Shown here piece after piece: positions 25,301 through 35,700 of a DNA stretch of 64,000 nt (the stretch's first letter is position 1; each line of letters starts with the position of its first letter). The notes under the pieces are model-generated. The model searched no databases, was not told where the DNA came from, and was given only the letters and a program-made list of their open reading frames with translations. The DNA lies in the NCBI RefSeq assembly GCF_932526225.1, contig NC_064041.1, forward strand, positions 13,515,451-13,579,450. Reading direction: 5' to 3'. Made by a program: the position numbers and the translations under genes. This DNA comes from Nematostella vectensis (Eukaryota; Cnidaria; Anthozoa; Actiniaria; Edwardsiidae).

Positions 25301-26562
25301 AGGTGACCCGAAAGCCATCTTATCTTCGCGGTCTTTCTACAAATACGATTGCCTCTCAATACTACACGAGATTGGATACAAGGCTCCAACCAACATTGTA
25401 ACGGTACTACATATAGTAAAACCCTTATCTGAAATACACGAACGCGGATCCCAAAAAGCCCGCATATGCAACCAAACATAAGGAAGAAATCGGAAGAGAT
25501 AACTGACTATTTCCAGACTATGAAGCAATGGCGATTAAACTTCACGCGAAATTTCCCTAAGAGTACAATAACCAAAAGCTCAATTTAAACGCTCTTTCTG
25601 CTAATTCGCGGTCTATTTTGAGGCCTGGTTTGCTATATACTTGAAGCTTGCGTCCTTGTAAAGTCTCAACCAACAATTCGTGTAGTCGAAAATAGCCATG
25701 GGAGGTAGGGCTTGCGTACGGCCTCAAAGGAACCGCCGGGCAGTTAACGTGTGTATGTAGAACTTTGTGATGTAAATATAATTTCTCTCTGATAGTCCCG
25801 TATTTAGCAGTAAAACTAAAAAGCATGCGAGCAAAAGCTCCTGTTTGATTCCACGTCGATAACGTGTGAGTCGTTCCGGAGCTCATTCAACATCTCATCT
25901 AAGTCTGTTATCAATACATTCGGCTGAAGCGCATTGCTAGCTAGCACCCGATGGATAATAACATTGTCCCGTTACGCGCGTTCGACCTGCCGGCGCTTGT
26001 TGATTTCACCACGCTCAAAACTGTCCCGAAACGGACAAGTGCTTTGAGGATACCTGCCCAATAAAAGTACTTAGGACCGGGCTATTAATTACGATAATAT
26101 TTATCAAACGACACAAGGAAAAACACGGCGTAACATAAGGATTTTAACGAACATTCGCGTCAGTATGAACGGCACTGTTAGTTGGATAGACGTGTGTGCA
26201 TTATATGTATGAAGGCTATGAGAGTGGATACCTACTTTTCGTAGTCTGTCCGACAGTAGAGTTTGCGGTCCTTGCTAAAGCAAGAGCGCGAGAGCTGAGA
26301 ACGACAAATACAACACTGGAGACAGCTCTCATGCCACGCTTCGTCCACGACTTTCATGAGGAAGCGATCTTCGATAGGCTCGTTGCAGCCAGTGCAGATA
26401 TTTACTCGGCCGTTTTGGCCGCAATTTTGAGGCTTTCCCCCTAAAAAAAAAATAAGGGATTAGTAACACCGTCAGGTTGGACCATCGTACATTATATGTC
26501 AGTACATTGAATAAACTCTTACTCGCGTATATAGCACGGTATTCCATGTCCTCCATAGTCAT
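10827..26562 (-). CDS. lmx1: LMX-class LIM-homeodomain transcription factor (whole gene, 7 exons)
   Basis: Joining 26562-26523, 26440-26236, 16103-15817, 14832-14627, 12038-11961, 11543-11441 and 11176-10827 gives 1269 bases, 422 residues plus stop, with every splice phase matching. LIM1 is residues 29-79 (Cys29, Cys32, His50, Cys53, Cys56, Cys59, Cys76, Asp79). LIM2 starts at Cys88 and has full zinc ligands. An acidic run DDDDDKK leads into the homeodomain at about 218-277, which contains [20 protein letters not shown] and [12 protein letters not shown], then KKLARR as in vertebrate LMX1A/B. The C-terminal 115 residues are Pro/Met/Gln-rich, as in activation tails. LMX proteins are nuclear, bind AT-rich FLAT-type sites and partner with LDB through the LIM domains. 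In the family they control neural and dorsal fates; the role here is inferred. The length is near that of vertebrate LMX1 (about 380-400). Confidence 0.95.
11177..11440 (-). other. LMX intron 6 with CCACCATTATCA microsatellite
   Basis: A short intron. At about 11,270-11,352 it holds a CAC/ATT triplet-rich repeat (units of roughly 18 bases, accaccattatcaccaca). A duplicated 'cctctgtaatcagga' sits at 11,351 and 11,416. Confidence 0.7.
11441..11543 (-). CDS. lmx1: LMX exon 6 (post-homeodomain linker)
   Basis: It encodes [17 protein letters not shown] through SKDGK plus one base. The KKLARR motif directly follows the homeodomain in vertebrate LMX1. The acceptor is a T-rich tract ending aag, and the donor is gtgaga. 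The 103 bases restore phase 1 for the last exon. No ORF over 60 residues marks it; splice phase and motif do. Confidence 0.85.
11961..12038 (-). CDS. lmx1: LMX exon 5 (homeodomain recognition helix)
   Basis: It encodes [11 protein letters not shown] through VWFQNQRAK, including Trp48, Phe49, Asn51 and Arg53 of the recognition helix. The 78 bases are flanked by tttag and gtacag. A better-looking donor (gtaagt) lies 12 bases downstream and would add VQKS in frame. Confidence 0.93.
12039..14626 (-). other. LMX intron 4
   Basis: AT-rich intron of 2.6 kb between the two homeodomain exons. I see no gene, repeat or recognised element in it. Confidence 0.7.
14627..14832 (-). CDS. lmx1: LMX exon 4 (acidic linker, homeodomain N-terminal part)
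   Basis: It encodes [19 protein letters not shown], a Ser/Asp-rich acidic stretch, then [15 protein letters not shown] up to SSKPCRK (homeodomain arm, helix 1 and most of helix 2). It leaves in phase 0 with donor gtgagg. The homeodomain is split at the same Lys-Val junction I recall for vertebrate LMX1B. Confidence 0.96.
14833..15816 (-). other. LMX intron 3
   Basis: A one-kb intron. At 15,470-15,700 it has two related C-rich blocks (accccctcccccc and acaccccttccccc), each near a 'tcacagaaa' motif, probably a degraded duplicated repeat. Nothing else is recognised. Confidence 0.6.
15817..16103 (-). CDS. lmx1: LMX exon 3 (LIM domain 2)
   Basis: It encodes [11 protein letters not shown] through CKADFAKL, the second LIM module, then a linker with an Asn run ([11 protein letters not shown]). 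The acceptor is ttgccctgtag and the donor gtaagt. The Asn run is absent from vertebrate LMX1 as I remember it. Confidence 0.96.
16280..16331. repeat. (GT)n-(G)n microsatellite
   Basis: About 13 GT dinucleotides run straight into about 22 G. Very G-rich and purine-biased; can form G4 or other non-B DNA. The reading frames through it are low-complexity artefacts. Confidence 0.95.
16446..16704. mobile_element. MITE copy 1 (AACGTTGTCAGT arms)
   Basis: Inverted arms of about 60 bases: aacgttgtcagtgcaaa... and its complement ...ttggactgacaacgtt, with gttctaygaccgaa inside both. The inside matches, in opposite orientation, the element at 55.1 kb. It is non-coding and lies in LMX intron 2. Confidence 0.85.
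16986..17140. mobile_element. Possible pogo/Tigger-like transposon end
   Basis: 'acggtagaaccctattaact' followed by repeated 'cggataactcgaatttaaac' resembles the terminal repeats of pogo/Tigger elements (gtagaaccycgataactcg). No matching opposite end was found downstream, so it is at best a fragment. Confidence 0.4.
23512..23689. repeat. Perfect 89-bp tandem duplication
   Basis: The block beginning atgcagcctttataggaa is repeated with a period of 89 bases and I see no mismatch between the copies. It lies in LMX intron 2 and suggests a very recent slippage or repair event, or an assembly artefact. Confidence 0.93.
26236..26440 (-). CDS. lmx1: LMX exon 2 (LIM domain 1)
   Basis: It begins [13 protein letters not shown] and then holds the complete first LIM zinc-binding module, ending TDYEK. 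The acceptor follows an uninterrupted T-rich run; the donor is gtaggt. It exits in phase 2. Confidence 0.95.
26523..26562 (-). CDS. lmx1: LMX exon 1 (first coding exon)
   Basis: It encodes [13 protein letters not shown] plus the first base of an Arg codon. The donor is a strong gtaagag. A TAA lies in frame 21 bases upstream of the ATG, which supports this start. The following intron is only 82 bases and ends in a T-rich tract and tag. I chose it over other upstream candidates because phase 1 fits exon 2 exactly. Confidence 0.75.
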
Positions 26563-29500
26563 ATTAAGGGTTAATAATCCTTAGTTTATAGCTCCACAGG
26601 AATAACAACTCTGATGGTGTTTCCACCACGAAGACGCGTGCAACCAACACGAAGCCTCTTAAAATTCCCAAAGGAGTTGAAGGTCCTTCCGCGGCAATAA
26701 ACCGGTCATACAATAGCCGCACACTCTGCCGGTTTAACTTAGTCGAGGCTCGCTGTTATTTCCGAACACAGCACCTGCAGGGGTGGTGGTGAAACGTCGA
26801 GGTGCGCATAGGATGAGCGCGGCTGTAACCGAGTGTGTTGTGTTATATACGAATCGTGCGTGGCGCCCGTAATATAAGATTCCGTTAAATGGTTCGTAAT
26901 ATGCAGCGAGACGGTACTGGCCTAAGCTGCTGTCACCTCAACAACTGAACTATTACTACAGGGGCGTCCGTCAGAGAACCCCATTGTTCGCCAACTAATG
27001 ACACATGACAGTTTGATTGATTGTCATGTGACTGGATCCCAAGCTCTAGAGTTATTTCTCGCACGTGCAGAAATAAACAACTTGTTCTATCCGAAAAGTT
27101 TTTCGAATGGACCTCAAGCTCTTCATCTGAGAGTTTCAAGGACAAGTTGCACCGTTAGCGGTCACAGACGGGCTTGCCGATGTATTGTTATGAGATCGGT
27201 TGATTACTTCACATCTCGCTATAATTGCTGGACAAAAGACTATAATTTCCATACCCAACTTTACCTCGCCGATATTCTATCTAGTGGTTCAGGCCGGAAG
27301 GACCAACTGCTGTATAATCAGAAAGCAATTGAGTACAAGACCGTTTGGAACAAGTGATCAAGCACGGAAAAGCTCCATCGAACAAGTGATCGCAATATAC
27401 ACGTGCATTGAGTGCGGGCACCTGCTCCGTGCTTAGATTGTTTTACTGGGAAGAGAAACTTTAGCTACACACTTAACTCTATTCGACAAGTCTGTCAAGA
27501 TATTCTAAGAGTACTCCCCTCGTGCGCGTGGTAATCAAATAGAACCGTTCCACGATTATTCAAAGCCACTTGTGTTTACACGCCAGTTTTTTGTGATTAT
27601 TTGAAGATCGGTTGACAGTCTCTAAACCCCCACACAAGAGAATTGCCTCTGAGTCACCGCCCACAAAACGGCGTACCGACACTCGGTATCGTTTGTCGCG
27701 GGCACAAAAAGTACGGGTAATTTTCTTATTATCCGTTTCACTGCACATCGTATAATTACACCAAAGACAAAGGGATTGTTAAAGCTGCCTCACTGACCAC
27801 AAAGAGCGGTGACCGAGGAACACAATTTGGGTTTATTAGAGGGGCAATTGTATGGGAAAATATACGAAATCCCCACAAACAGGCTCGCACGAGCCATCAG
27901 CGCTAGCACCACACAATCACTTGATCAGGAGGGGTTCTTAGTTGCTAAGTGATAGGATTTTAGCGAGTATATTATAGAGAGAAGGAGGCATGGAGTTATT
28001 GCTTTGCTTTCGTAGAGTTGTAAGCTCTCAGAACTAGAGCATTCGCCTTTCTGAAAACAACGGAACAATCTCTAATATATCTGATATCTGAGTATATGTG
28101 TTGAAGCGTTGAAGTGTGTAATCCGTTCGGCTACTCTTTGTTTAACAAATAATAAACAAACTCAGACAAACCGAGTGTTATTTTTACTGATAACAAGCAA
28201 TAAAACACTTTGAAGTGGAAATCGAAACCGAGAGCCCGTCGTTTAATGTACCCTAAAGGTGCCTTAAATAGGCTGTGAAACGATTGTTTATTTGTATCAG
28301 AAAAGACTGAATCGCATGAGGTAGATGTTGTTTACGTTTTAAGGCTTCCTAAATGCAGGCTAATTCAGCAGGGAGCTGAGAAATTAGTGCTTAATACCTG
28401 GATACCATTGGCTCAAGCTGAGTCGAGGGTATTAAAATCGTGTTATTTTGAGTAGCACAATCTATAAGGTTTCATTGTAGAGTGCGAGCCATACATTTGT
28501 TTTGACGGGGACTTAGAAAGATTTACACTAAATCCTACAATTACAGGTCGATGGTTATACTCAAGAGTCCATTAAATACTATTCAAATCTAAAGTGCTTA
28601 ATGGTTTAGCTTATGCCATTATATTAAGCTCCCTCCAATTTATAATAGTAAAATACGTGGTGTAACTTCTTCAAGTGAAGACTTTAGAAACCTACTATTG
28701 CGTTACAAAAGCGCTGGGTATTGTTTTACAATAGCCACAAGGGTTAAAGTTCGGAATCCTTCAAGGGCTTCATGAATACAGGGACCAAATTCCCAACGTG
28801 CATTGAAAAGCATTGTAAAAACCGAGTTCCGACAGGAACAACTCCACGAAATTAAATCGCAACGCATCAAATGTTATCGATTTAATCAACTTGAATCTCA
28901 AATCGCATAGCAAATTTGTATCTTTTCGCGGAGATACCGAGATTTCATTTTTCTTAACTCTCGTTGTGAGCGCAGTTGGAACTGTCTGTTGCGGATCCAT
29001 CAGGTTTGAAGTGGATTAGCGCTTGGGCTCTACATGTGGGGAACATTGATGACATAACTATATACATTTTAAGATGCGCCATTTTCACCCTCTTCTGAAA
29101 TTGCCCAAGCCACACAGAACTTGGTGAAATACCATAACGAGCTACTTAAATTAAGCAACTTTAAAAAATAAAGTGATGAATATACACATAATTTTTGAAT
29201 ACATATTAAATCAATCTTTTCTTGAAAAGGTTTTCGCACCTGAATAGTTAAAAATAAAAATAAATCATAATTCTTGTAAAACTATATAGTATTTTAATAA
29301 ATGAAATATCCTTTGAAATACTAATAAAGGTATCCCCCCAAAAAAGGAGTCTATTTTCTTACATCTAGAATTTGGGAAAAAGTCAACTTGTATAAGTGCA
29401 TGTTAATCGCGGTAAGAAAGTTTTGCGTTTTGGAAAATTAAATAAGTAAATACATCATCTCTTGTTCACACCTCGTAGAAACCTACTTGACACTGTTTTT

Positions 29501-32500
29501 TATGCAATACCCTTTCCTCGTCCGATGTTATAGGATAAATGAAACAGTTATTCGTAGAGTGGAAGTTAAAGTGATGGTTAGGATTGTTCATTCAATAGTA
29601 GGACGGTTCTCTACTCATAATGAGGACACCACACATACACGCACGTATAGTATGCGCTGAGCGAAATAATCATCACACAACACAACAGGCTTGACTAAGT
29701 CACTTCGGCGTCGTTTTTATCTGTTGTTTTGCCCTTTCTCGAGCTTTTGAATACGCAAAAGTCGGTAAGCATTGAGTGAACAGTTAGTTGTTAAGTCTAT
29801 TGTGTACAGAGCCACAAACGAAGGCGCCGCCTGTTTTGGTACTAGTTTATAAGGACCCACACACGATGGAATTGGGCCAGGCTGTATAGTGTAACTCGGA
29901 GCCACGGGGGAGTCTTTTATTGTCCCCTAGAACAAACTAAAGATATAAACCCCAGTTATAATTTCACTTCACAGGCAAAGAGGTTATACCGAAGGTTCTT
30001 TTGGCAACCGCCGGCGGTACTCTATCCACAAAGGACAAATTTATGCTAAAATATTTCAAAGAGGCCGTACAGTTCCGATGCCTGCAAACAGCTGCCTCAG
30101 TTTCAACCAGCAAACAACTACAGCGAATCTTGAGAATCATATCAACTACACTCTCCCTAACCATATTTCCACACCTCAACACCAGGTAGTCAAAGTTGTA
30201 TTGACTCTAATCATTACTGTCACCCAGAGCCCCTCAATTTCAAAATACTCAGCATGATTTTTTTTAAATATGGGAATAGTTATCGGGGGTTTGAGGAAAG
30301 TTTTAACTTAAAAACATGCAAGTTTGTGATCCGTAGTTTAAGCAACGGCAAATAATTTGGCGGGAGACGGTTATCCAATAAAAAGTGAGTTGTTGACACT
30401 CAGCCTTGTTTAACAACGAAAAAAGTCAAGAATGATTTTGAAATAATTTTAAAAATAAGGGCAATGAATGTATTTTATAATGAAAATGACTTACAAACTC
30501 CTTTCGCTTTTTCCTGAGTTTTACGACTAAGCTTTTTTCAACTAAGTTCTTTAAAGTGGACCAAAGGTTAAATTTGAACTCATATTTTCGACATTGTCCT
30601 ATCTTTTTTGATGTTTAAATTGTGCATTCCGTTTTAGTTTTAAAATTTGAATTCATTTTGACAGTAGTTAAAATAAATTTGTCTCAATTTTATGGATTTA
30701 TTTAATCGTTGAGGTTAAAATTTCATCTCCAGTTTAATGGCTCTAGATTTACTGATATTTATACTCTATGGCTTTCTAAACTTAACACTAAGAGAAAAAA
30801 ATAAATTTTATTTTCAATTGTAATCACATTAAAATCGACTATTAATATTTTAGAAAAAATCGCCAAAAGGCATGTATAGTTTTTGGTGGAACAAAAGAAA
30901 ATTCTCTGCTGTGCTTGGTGATTAAAAAAACACGACGGTATTATGACATAAAAGAAGTTATAAATTAAATTTAGTGCAAAGAAAAACAGAACTGAGTTAA
31001 AAACTTTTTTTTCTAAAGCTAAGCTTAAAATTGAGTCAAGACTTTTTCAAGCGTTTTTCAGACGAACAGCCGCCAAATAAAACACATTTTATTACACACA
31101 AAAGACAAGGAAATGGTCAAGAATAAATGATAGATATGCTTTCATTTTACACAGACAAACTGGCTCAGAAAGTCTAGGAAAGGAAAAGATGTTCTTGGAT
31201 TACAACAAGAGACCTTAAAGCAGGGAAAGCTCATTTATATAATAAAGGTTTCGCATAGCTCAGAATTGTTGCAACACAGATAGAATTAGTTGGGAGAAAT
31301 TTGAGCAGATCCCACCAGCTCCTCTTACGGTTGATGGCTTTGCTGTGATATTACTGTGGTTCCCAGCTAGATTCATTTGGATTACGGAAACCATATTTAC
31401 TAAATTTATAGAAAGGTTCTGTGTAACTAAGAATTATGGCAGTGCAGGAACATTTTGTTGAGAGAAATTTGTACAGTTTTCATCTATTTCTCCCCTATTG
31501 GACCTTTCCCTGTGTTTCCCAGCTAGAATCAATTGGATTACGGACACTATCTTTGCTAAACTTGTTAAGACTAATGGTGTGGTAGCTGCAAGGCTCTCCA
31601 AAAGTACGTGATTTAGCAACACAAGCGGATGAACTCAAATCTGGGAAATTTCTCACACTGCGTGAACTGTCAAATGATTCACAAGATGGCATAATTCCCC
31701 CACAGAGTAACAAGCATACACAAGAAAACATATTAACCTAAAAATACAGCAATAAAACACAAGGAAGTAATCGTAATTTTTACGTTGAGTATAGTGCATC
31801 GCCGAGGGCGTCCGTAAGGAATGCAAATGAAGATTTTTCAGAAACATTGACCGACTCTCGAAGGAAAAAAAAATTGAACCTGTCTATCGTTGATCAACTG
31901 ACGACATTCGTCGTCACTTTGTCCATGAGAAATTTCCTTCCTCTATCTAATGGCACTGAAAACCGGCGAACTGTTAGATTTTTCCGGAACGGCTTGCCTA
32001 AGTTCTATTTTGTGTTGTGCCATAAGCGAATCAGTTTCAGAACAGCTGAATTGGAAACTCCAGTTTTCATGAATTAGGGCTCAATGTTCGCTCCCAATAA
32101 AATGATCATTGACCCCTTTTACATAAGACAACCTCCCACTTCAGAGAGATGAAATGGCGCTCAATGTAACTGAGTCTTTGGCGAGACAAGTGCAATATAA
32201 GTTAATTCGGTTTCTTTTTCGGGAGGCCCCAAACAGCCCCTGCAGTGAGACAGGTATTCAACTCTATCCTAGTTCATAACATCTAAATATTTGTCGCAAT
32301 ATAACCTTAAGTATAGCGACCACGAGAATGTGACCAGAGTTATTGGATTCTAGAAGAACGCTGCCTTTTTCTTGTACTATACACTTTCAAAGGCGCTGAG
32401 ACCACTGGTATGTGAACGGCTTCCATTTCTATGGATTGTACCGCCAGATCAAGCAACAGCAACAAAGGCAGCGCTAGCGTAGAAAGATCCTATCGTCTCA

Positions 32501-35500
32501 CACCGAAACCATAGGTTAATGAGTATTTTGTTAGATGGAAATGGTGACCGAAGCAGAAAATTGCTTATGTACAGAGTTTGACACATGAGTGTCGCAAAGA
32601 CAATCTGCGAATTAAGCACAATAGGTATTGGTCGGGTAAATGCTACGAGGGGAATCCATGACACACGTTAAGCGTTGAGTCCTCGTTCCTTTACTAAAGT
32701 TTTAAAAGTACGGACCATAGAGCTACTAGGGATTGTATTCCTCTGACAGATGCTAAGTAAACGGTCTATGACATTAAGGACTACGATCTAGCATACTTCT
32801 GTCAAACTCAATGGAACCCAAAACACTTCCACGAGCGTTACAGAATCAACCTGAATTTTTATTTGCAACAGTTTCTTTTAGTCTGTTATCCCGAATGGGT
32901 TTAGAAAATCCAATCAAATCTACCTAGCTAGACAAATCCTGCGTCAATGCCAAGGGTGTTTTTTCTCAGTAAAATTCGAGAAGTTTAAAACGGTTGTATA
33001 GACTGGCGAGTACGAATGTACGCTAGTGTGTATATTATATTGATGCTGTTGAGTCATGTGTATACCGTTAGGAAATCTGTCAATAGGGCATCCTACCTAG
33101 ATCTGTAGCACTCAAAGCCATGATCCACTCTTTGCCAGGAGAAGCCAGGACGAGTTATCCGAGCACCAAACTTGCTATCACCCCTCTTTTGAGTCCCGGC
33201 TAAATCTACGAGCTCAAGTGTTCTACCCAAGTCACTCGCGACTGAGCAAAGGCGGGATTACAAAATTGACATTAACTTTTCCTGTTGAATATTCATAAAA
33301 CAGGATGTTTTGTTGTTATTTGCGCGGCCACTGAGGGATTTGACAGAGCGCGTACGACACACTAAGCAAGATTGTTCTAGCAAAAAATTGTAGTTCCTTC
33401 TATACATGTTGAGCATGCTCGTTACACACGCCCTTCGACTACACGTAGGTACCCAAGCAAGCAGGGAATCGCGCCAAACAAGAGCGAAACCTGGTCGTGT
33501 GACCTCCAGAGAATTGTTCACCTAGTTTCCTTTAAAACAGTAATAAAAATACAATACTAGTAACGCGTTAGGGTATTAATTTAACAGGCCTATTGCCGGT
33601 TGTCCCGATTGTTTAATCCATGTTATTTGATTCAGAAAGGTGTAGCGGCACCTATTGTCGCTCAGTTTCGGTTTATGAGTAGCGGTGCGCGTGGCGTTAT
33701 CGTGAAGGGTGGTATCTGTCTATCGGACCTCGCCTCACCTGCTTCTAGAAGCGCGCAGATTAACGCGCTAAAACATTAATAAACTCTGCCTTACAACCAC
33801 GTAGGGCAAGATGCGAGCACACTTGATAATAATAATAAGACGCTAAATTTCTTGTGCTACCCCCCAAAAAATAATAACTGAATCAGCCTCTGGGTATATA
33901 GGCTGCCAAAGACTGTAAAACATAATCAAGTTGATTAGATCGTTGAGGCGGGCCCGACGACAAAGGGCAGTTTTTCTGGTATGAAAATCGCCCCCTTCAT
34001 CTCAAAGGACGAAGCAATATTTTACTTTGCGGAGTGTTTAGTCACATAATAACCTGGGATTCTGCTTGCCCTGGACTCTGTCTCCCCTAGCAACCGGATA
34101 ATTAGCATTTCGTAGACAGAGTCTTAAGCAGCTTTGTCAATATTGCCCCGTCAAAGCGCCAGAGTGCGGCAGAGACAAGGCAAAAAATGACAGCTCGAGC
34201 CGCCAAGACCTGAGTGATGAGAACGAGCTGTCAACGCCTGTCACCTCTCAAAGAGAGCCGAAAAAGCAAACAACCTATGTAAATTTTACTAGTATGTGAA
34301 AAGTTCGCTCGGATGTTTGACTTGAAGGTAATCACTGTGGGATTGCTGAGAGCATGGATAGTTTATACGAATTAAATTATTCAGGGTGTAAAGCAACAGT
34401 GTTTGGAGAGAAACGCATAAGTGCGCGCTCGCTCTGTGCAGGAGGGAAATATGTTTGCAGCGGCCTTTAAGTGATTCCTTGGAAGAATCATGGCGCCTGA
34501 CTAATAAAAACCATCGCGATCACTACAGGGAAGTCTCAGGAAACTACAGGGTTGCCCTATTAGAAAGAAATTTCGAACTTGTTGAGTTTGGGACCTTCTC
34601 TATTGACGCCCAAGGATCACACACCTTTTTATCGATGTAGTCATCTATTCTCTCTCTAAAGTCAATACACCATCGATTCACCGACTACTCAGTACACACA
34701 GGAACGCCATCGAAGAAAACGAGATACCCAACTTAAAGTAAATGATTTTATGAGCCAGACGTTGTCCTGGTTTCAGAGTTCGAACGTAATAAACCATTCG
34801 TTGTTCTCAAATCTCCCTCAGGGACTCCCTGTTACAATCAAAAGTTCACATTAAATAACCCGAAAACCGCGAGAAGAAAAGACTAATAAAACTCGAATCA
34901 GAGCGAGCCGAAGTGTAACAGAGCGTGGTCATGCACGGCTCAAACTGTTTGATAGCGCGCGCACTTGAAACAGAACCCATAAACCTTTAAAAACGCGTTT
35001 TCCTGCAGCCCAAGCCAGAAACAACGTCTTCATCCGTTTTCTTCCTCTACAAGGTATCGTTTTCGCTGTCAAGTCTCTCTGACATGCGGTCCTAATATAC
35101 ATCACATTTATTTAAATTACCCGAGCAAACAAAATCCTAAGTTTGCTGAGAAAAGCCGGGCAGTGTAATGTCAGTCGTGCCGTAGAGCTTTTTTCGTAGC
35201 TCCCTGTGCTAAAAGCATTCTTAAGCGACGAATCAAAGACAAAACTGCTTCCTAATCGTTTCGCGTTGGTTTACTCCTGGCCGCCACGTGCTTCCTCTGC
35301 CCAAGGAGGAAACTTGTTGTCTAATCGCCGTTGTATTTAGTAGAAACTCCTTGGTATGTCTGCCACATATTGTTTCCCTTGTTTCAGGGGTAATTCGGTG
35401 GCGAGCGGTGGGCTCGCAACCAATTCATTTCTTCTTCCTGTAGAAGCTCCCAGCATGAGTCGACCGGCGGCGAGTGAAGCTCAGGTCATCAAACCGACAC

Positions 35501-35700
35501 TACTTCTCAATAAAGGCAACTAGTGCAGCTAAGACATACTTCTTTCGCAGCTAGGCAGAATTATTTAGCCTTTTGCCACGGGGTTAACGGAAAAGATAAG
35601 GCGCAAAGACATCGACGAGATCGTACGGGAAATCTGGGCGGGTGAAGAAGCTATATGACTTAAACATTCCCCCATGAACGAAGAACTAGGCAAGAGCGCA
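26563..35700. other. Upstream flank of LMX, no gene recognised
   Basis: 9 kb upstream of the LMX start. Composition is mixed, with less AT-rich blocks at 26.6-27.8 and 33.1-35.7 kb. All ORFs are short, lack splice support and match nothing I know. Promoter and distal enhancers of LMX are the most likely content, by inference from position only. Confidence 0.5.
31262..31580. repeat. Diverged tandem duplication (period about 155-170 bp)
   Basis: 'ttgggagaaattt' (31,289) and 'ttgagagaaattt' (31,458), and 'cccagctagattcattt' (31,362) and 'cccagctagaatcaatt' (31,518), mark two imperfect copies. Confidence 0.75.

Larger units (their letters stand above)
16104..26235 (-). other. LMX intron 2 (10.1 kb)
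   Basis: It separates LIM1 from LIM2. It holds a (GT)n-(G)n tract, a MITE, a pogo-like end and an 89-base duplication, all listed separately. 20.7-22.4 kb is less AT-rich and contains homeodomain-type TAATTA motifs (e.g. ggctaattatcc about 21,073), so it could include enhancers; that is inference only. No coding exon is recognised. Confidence 0.6.
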
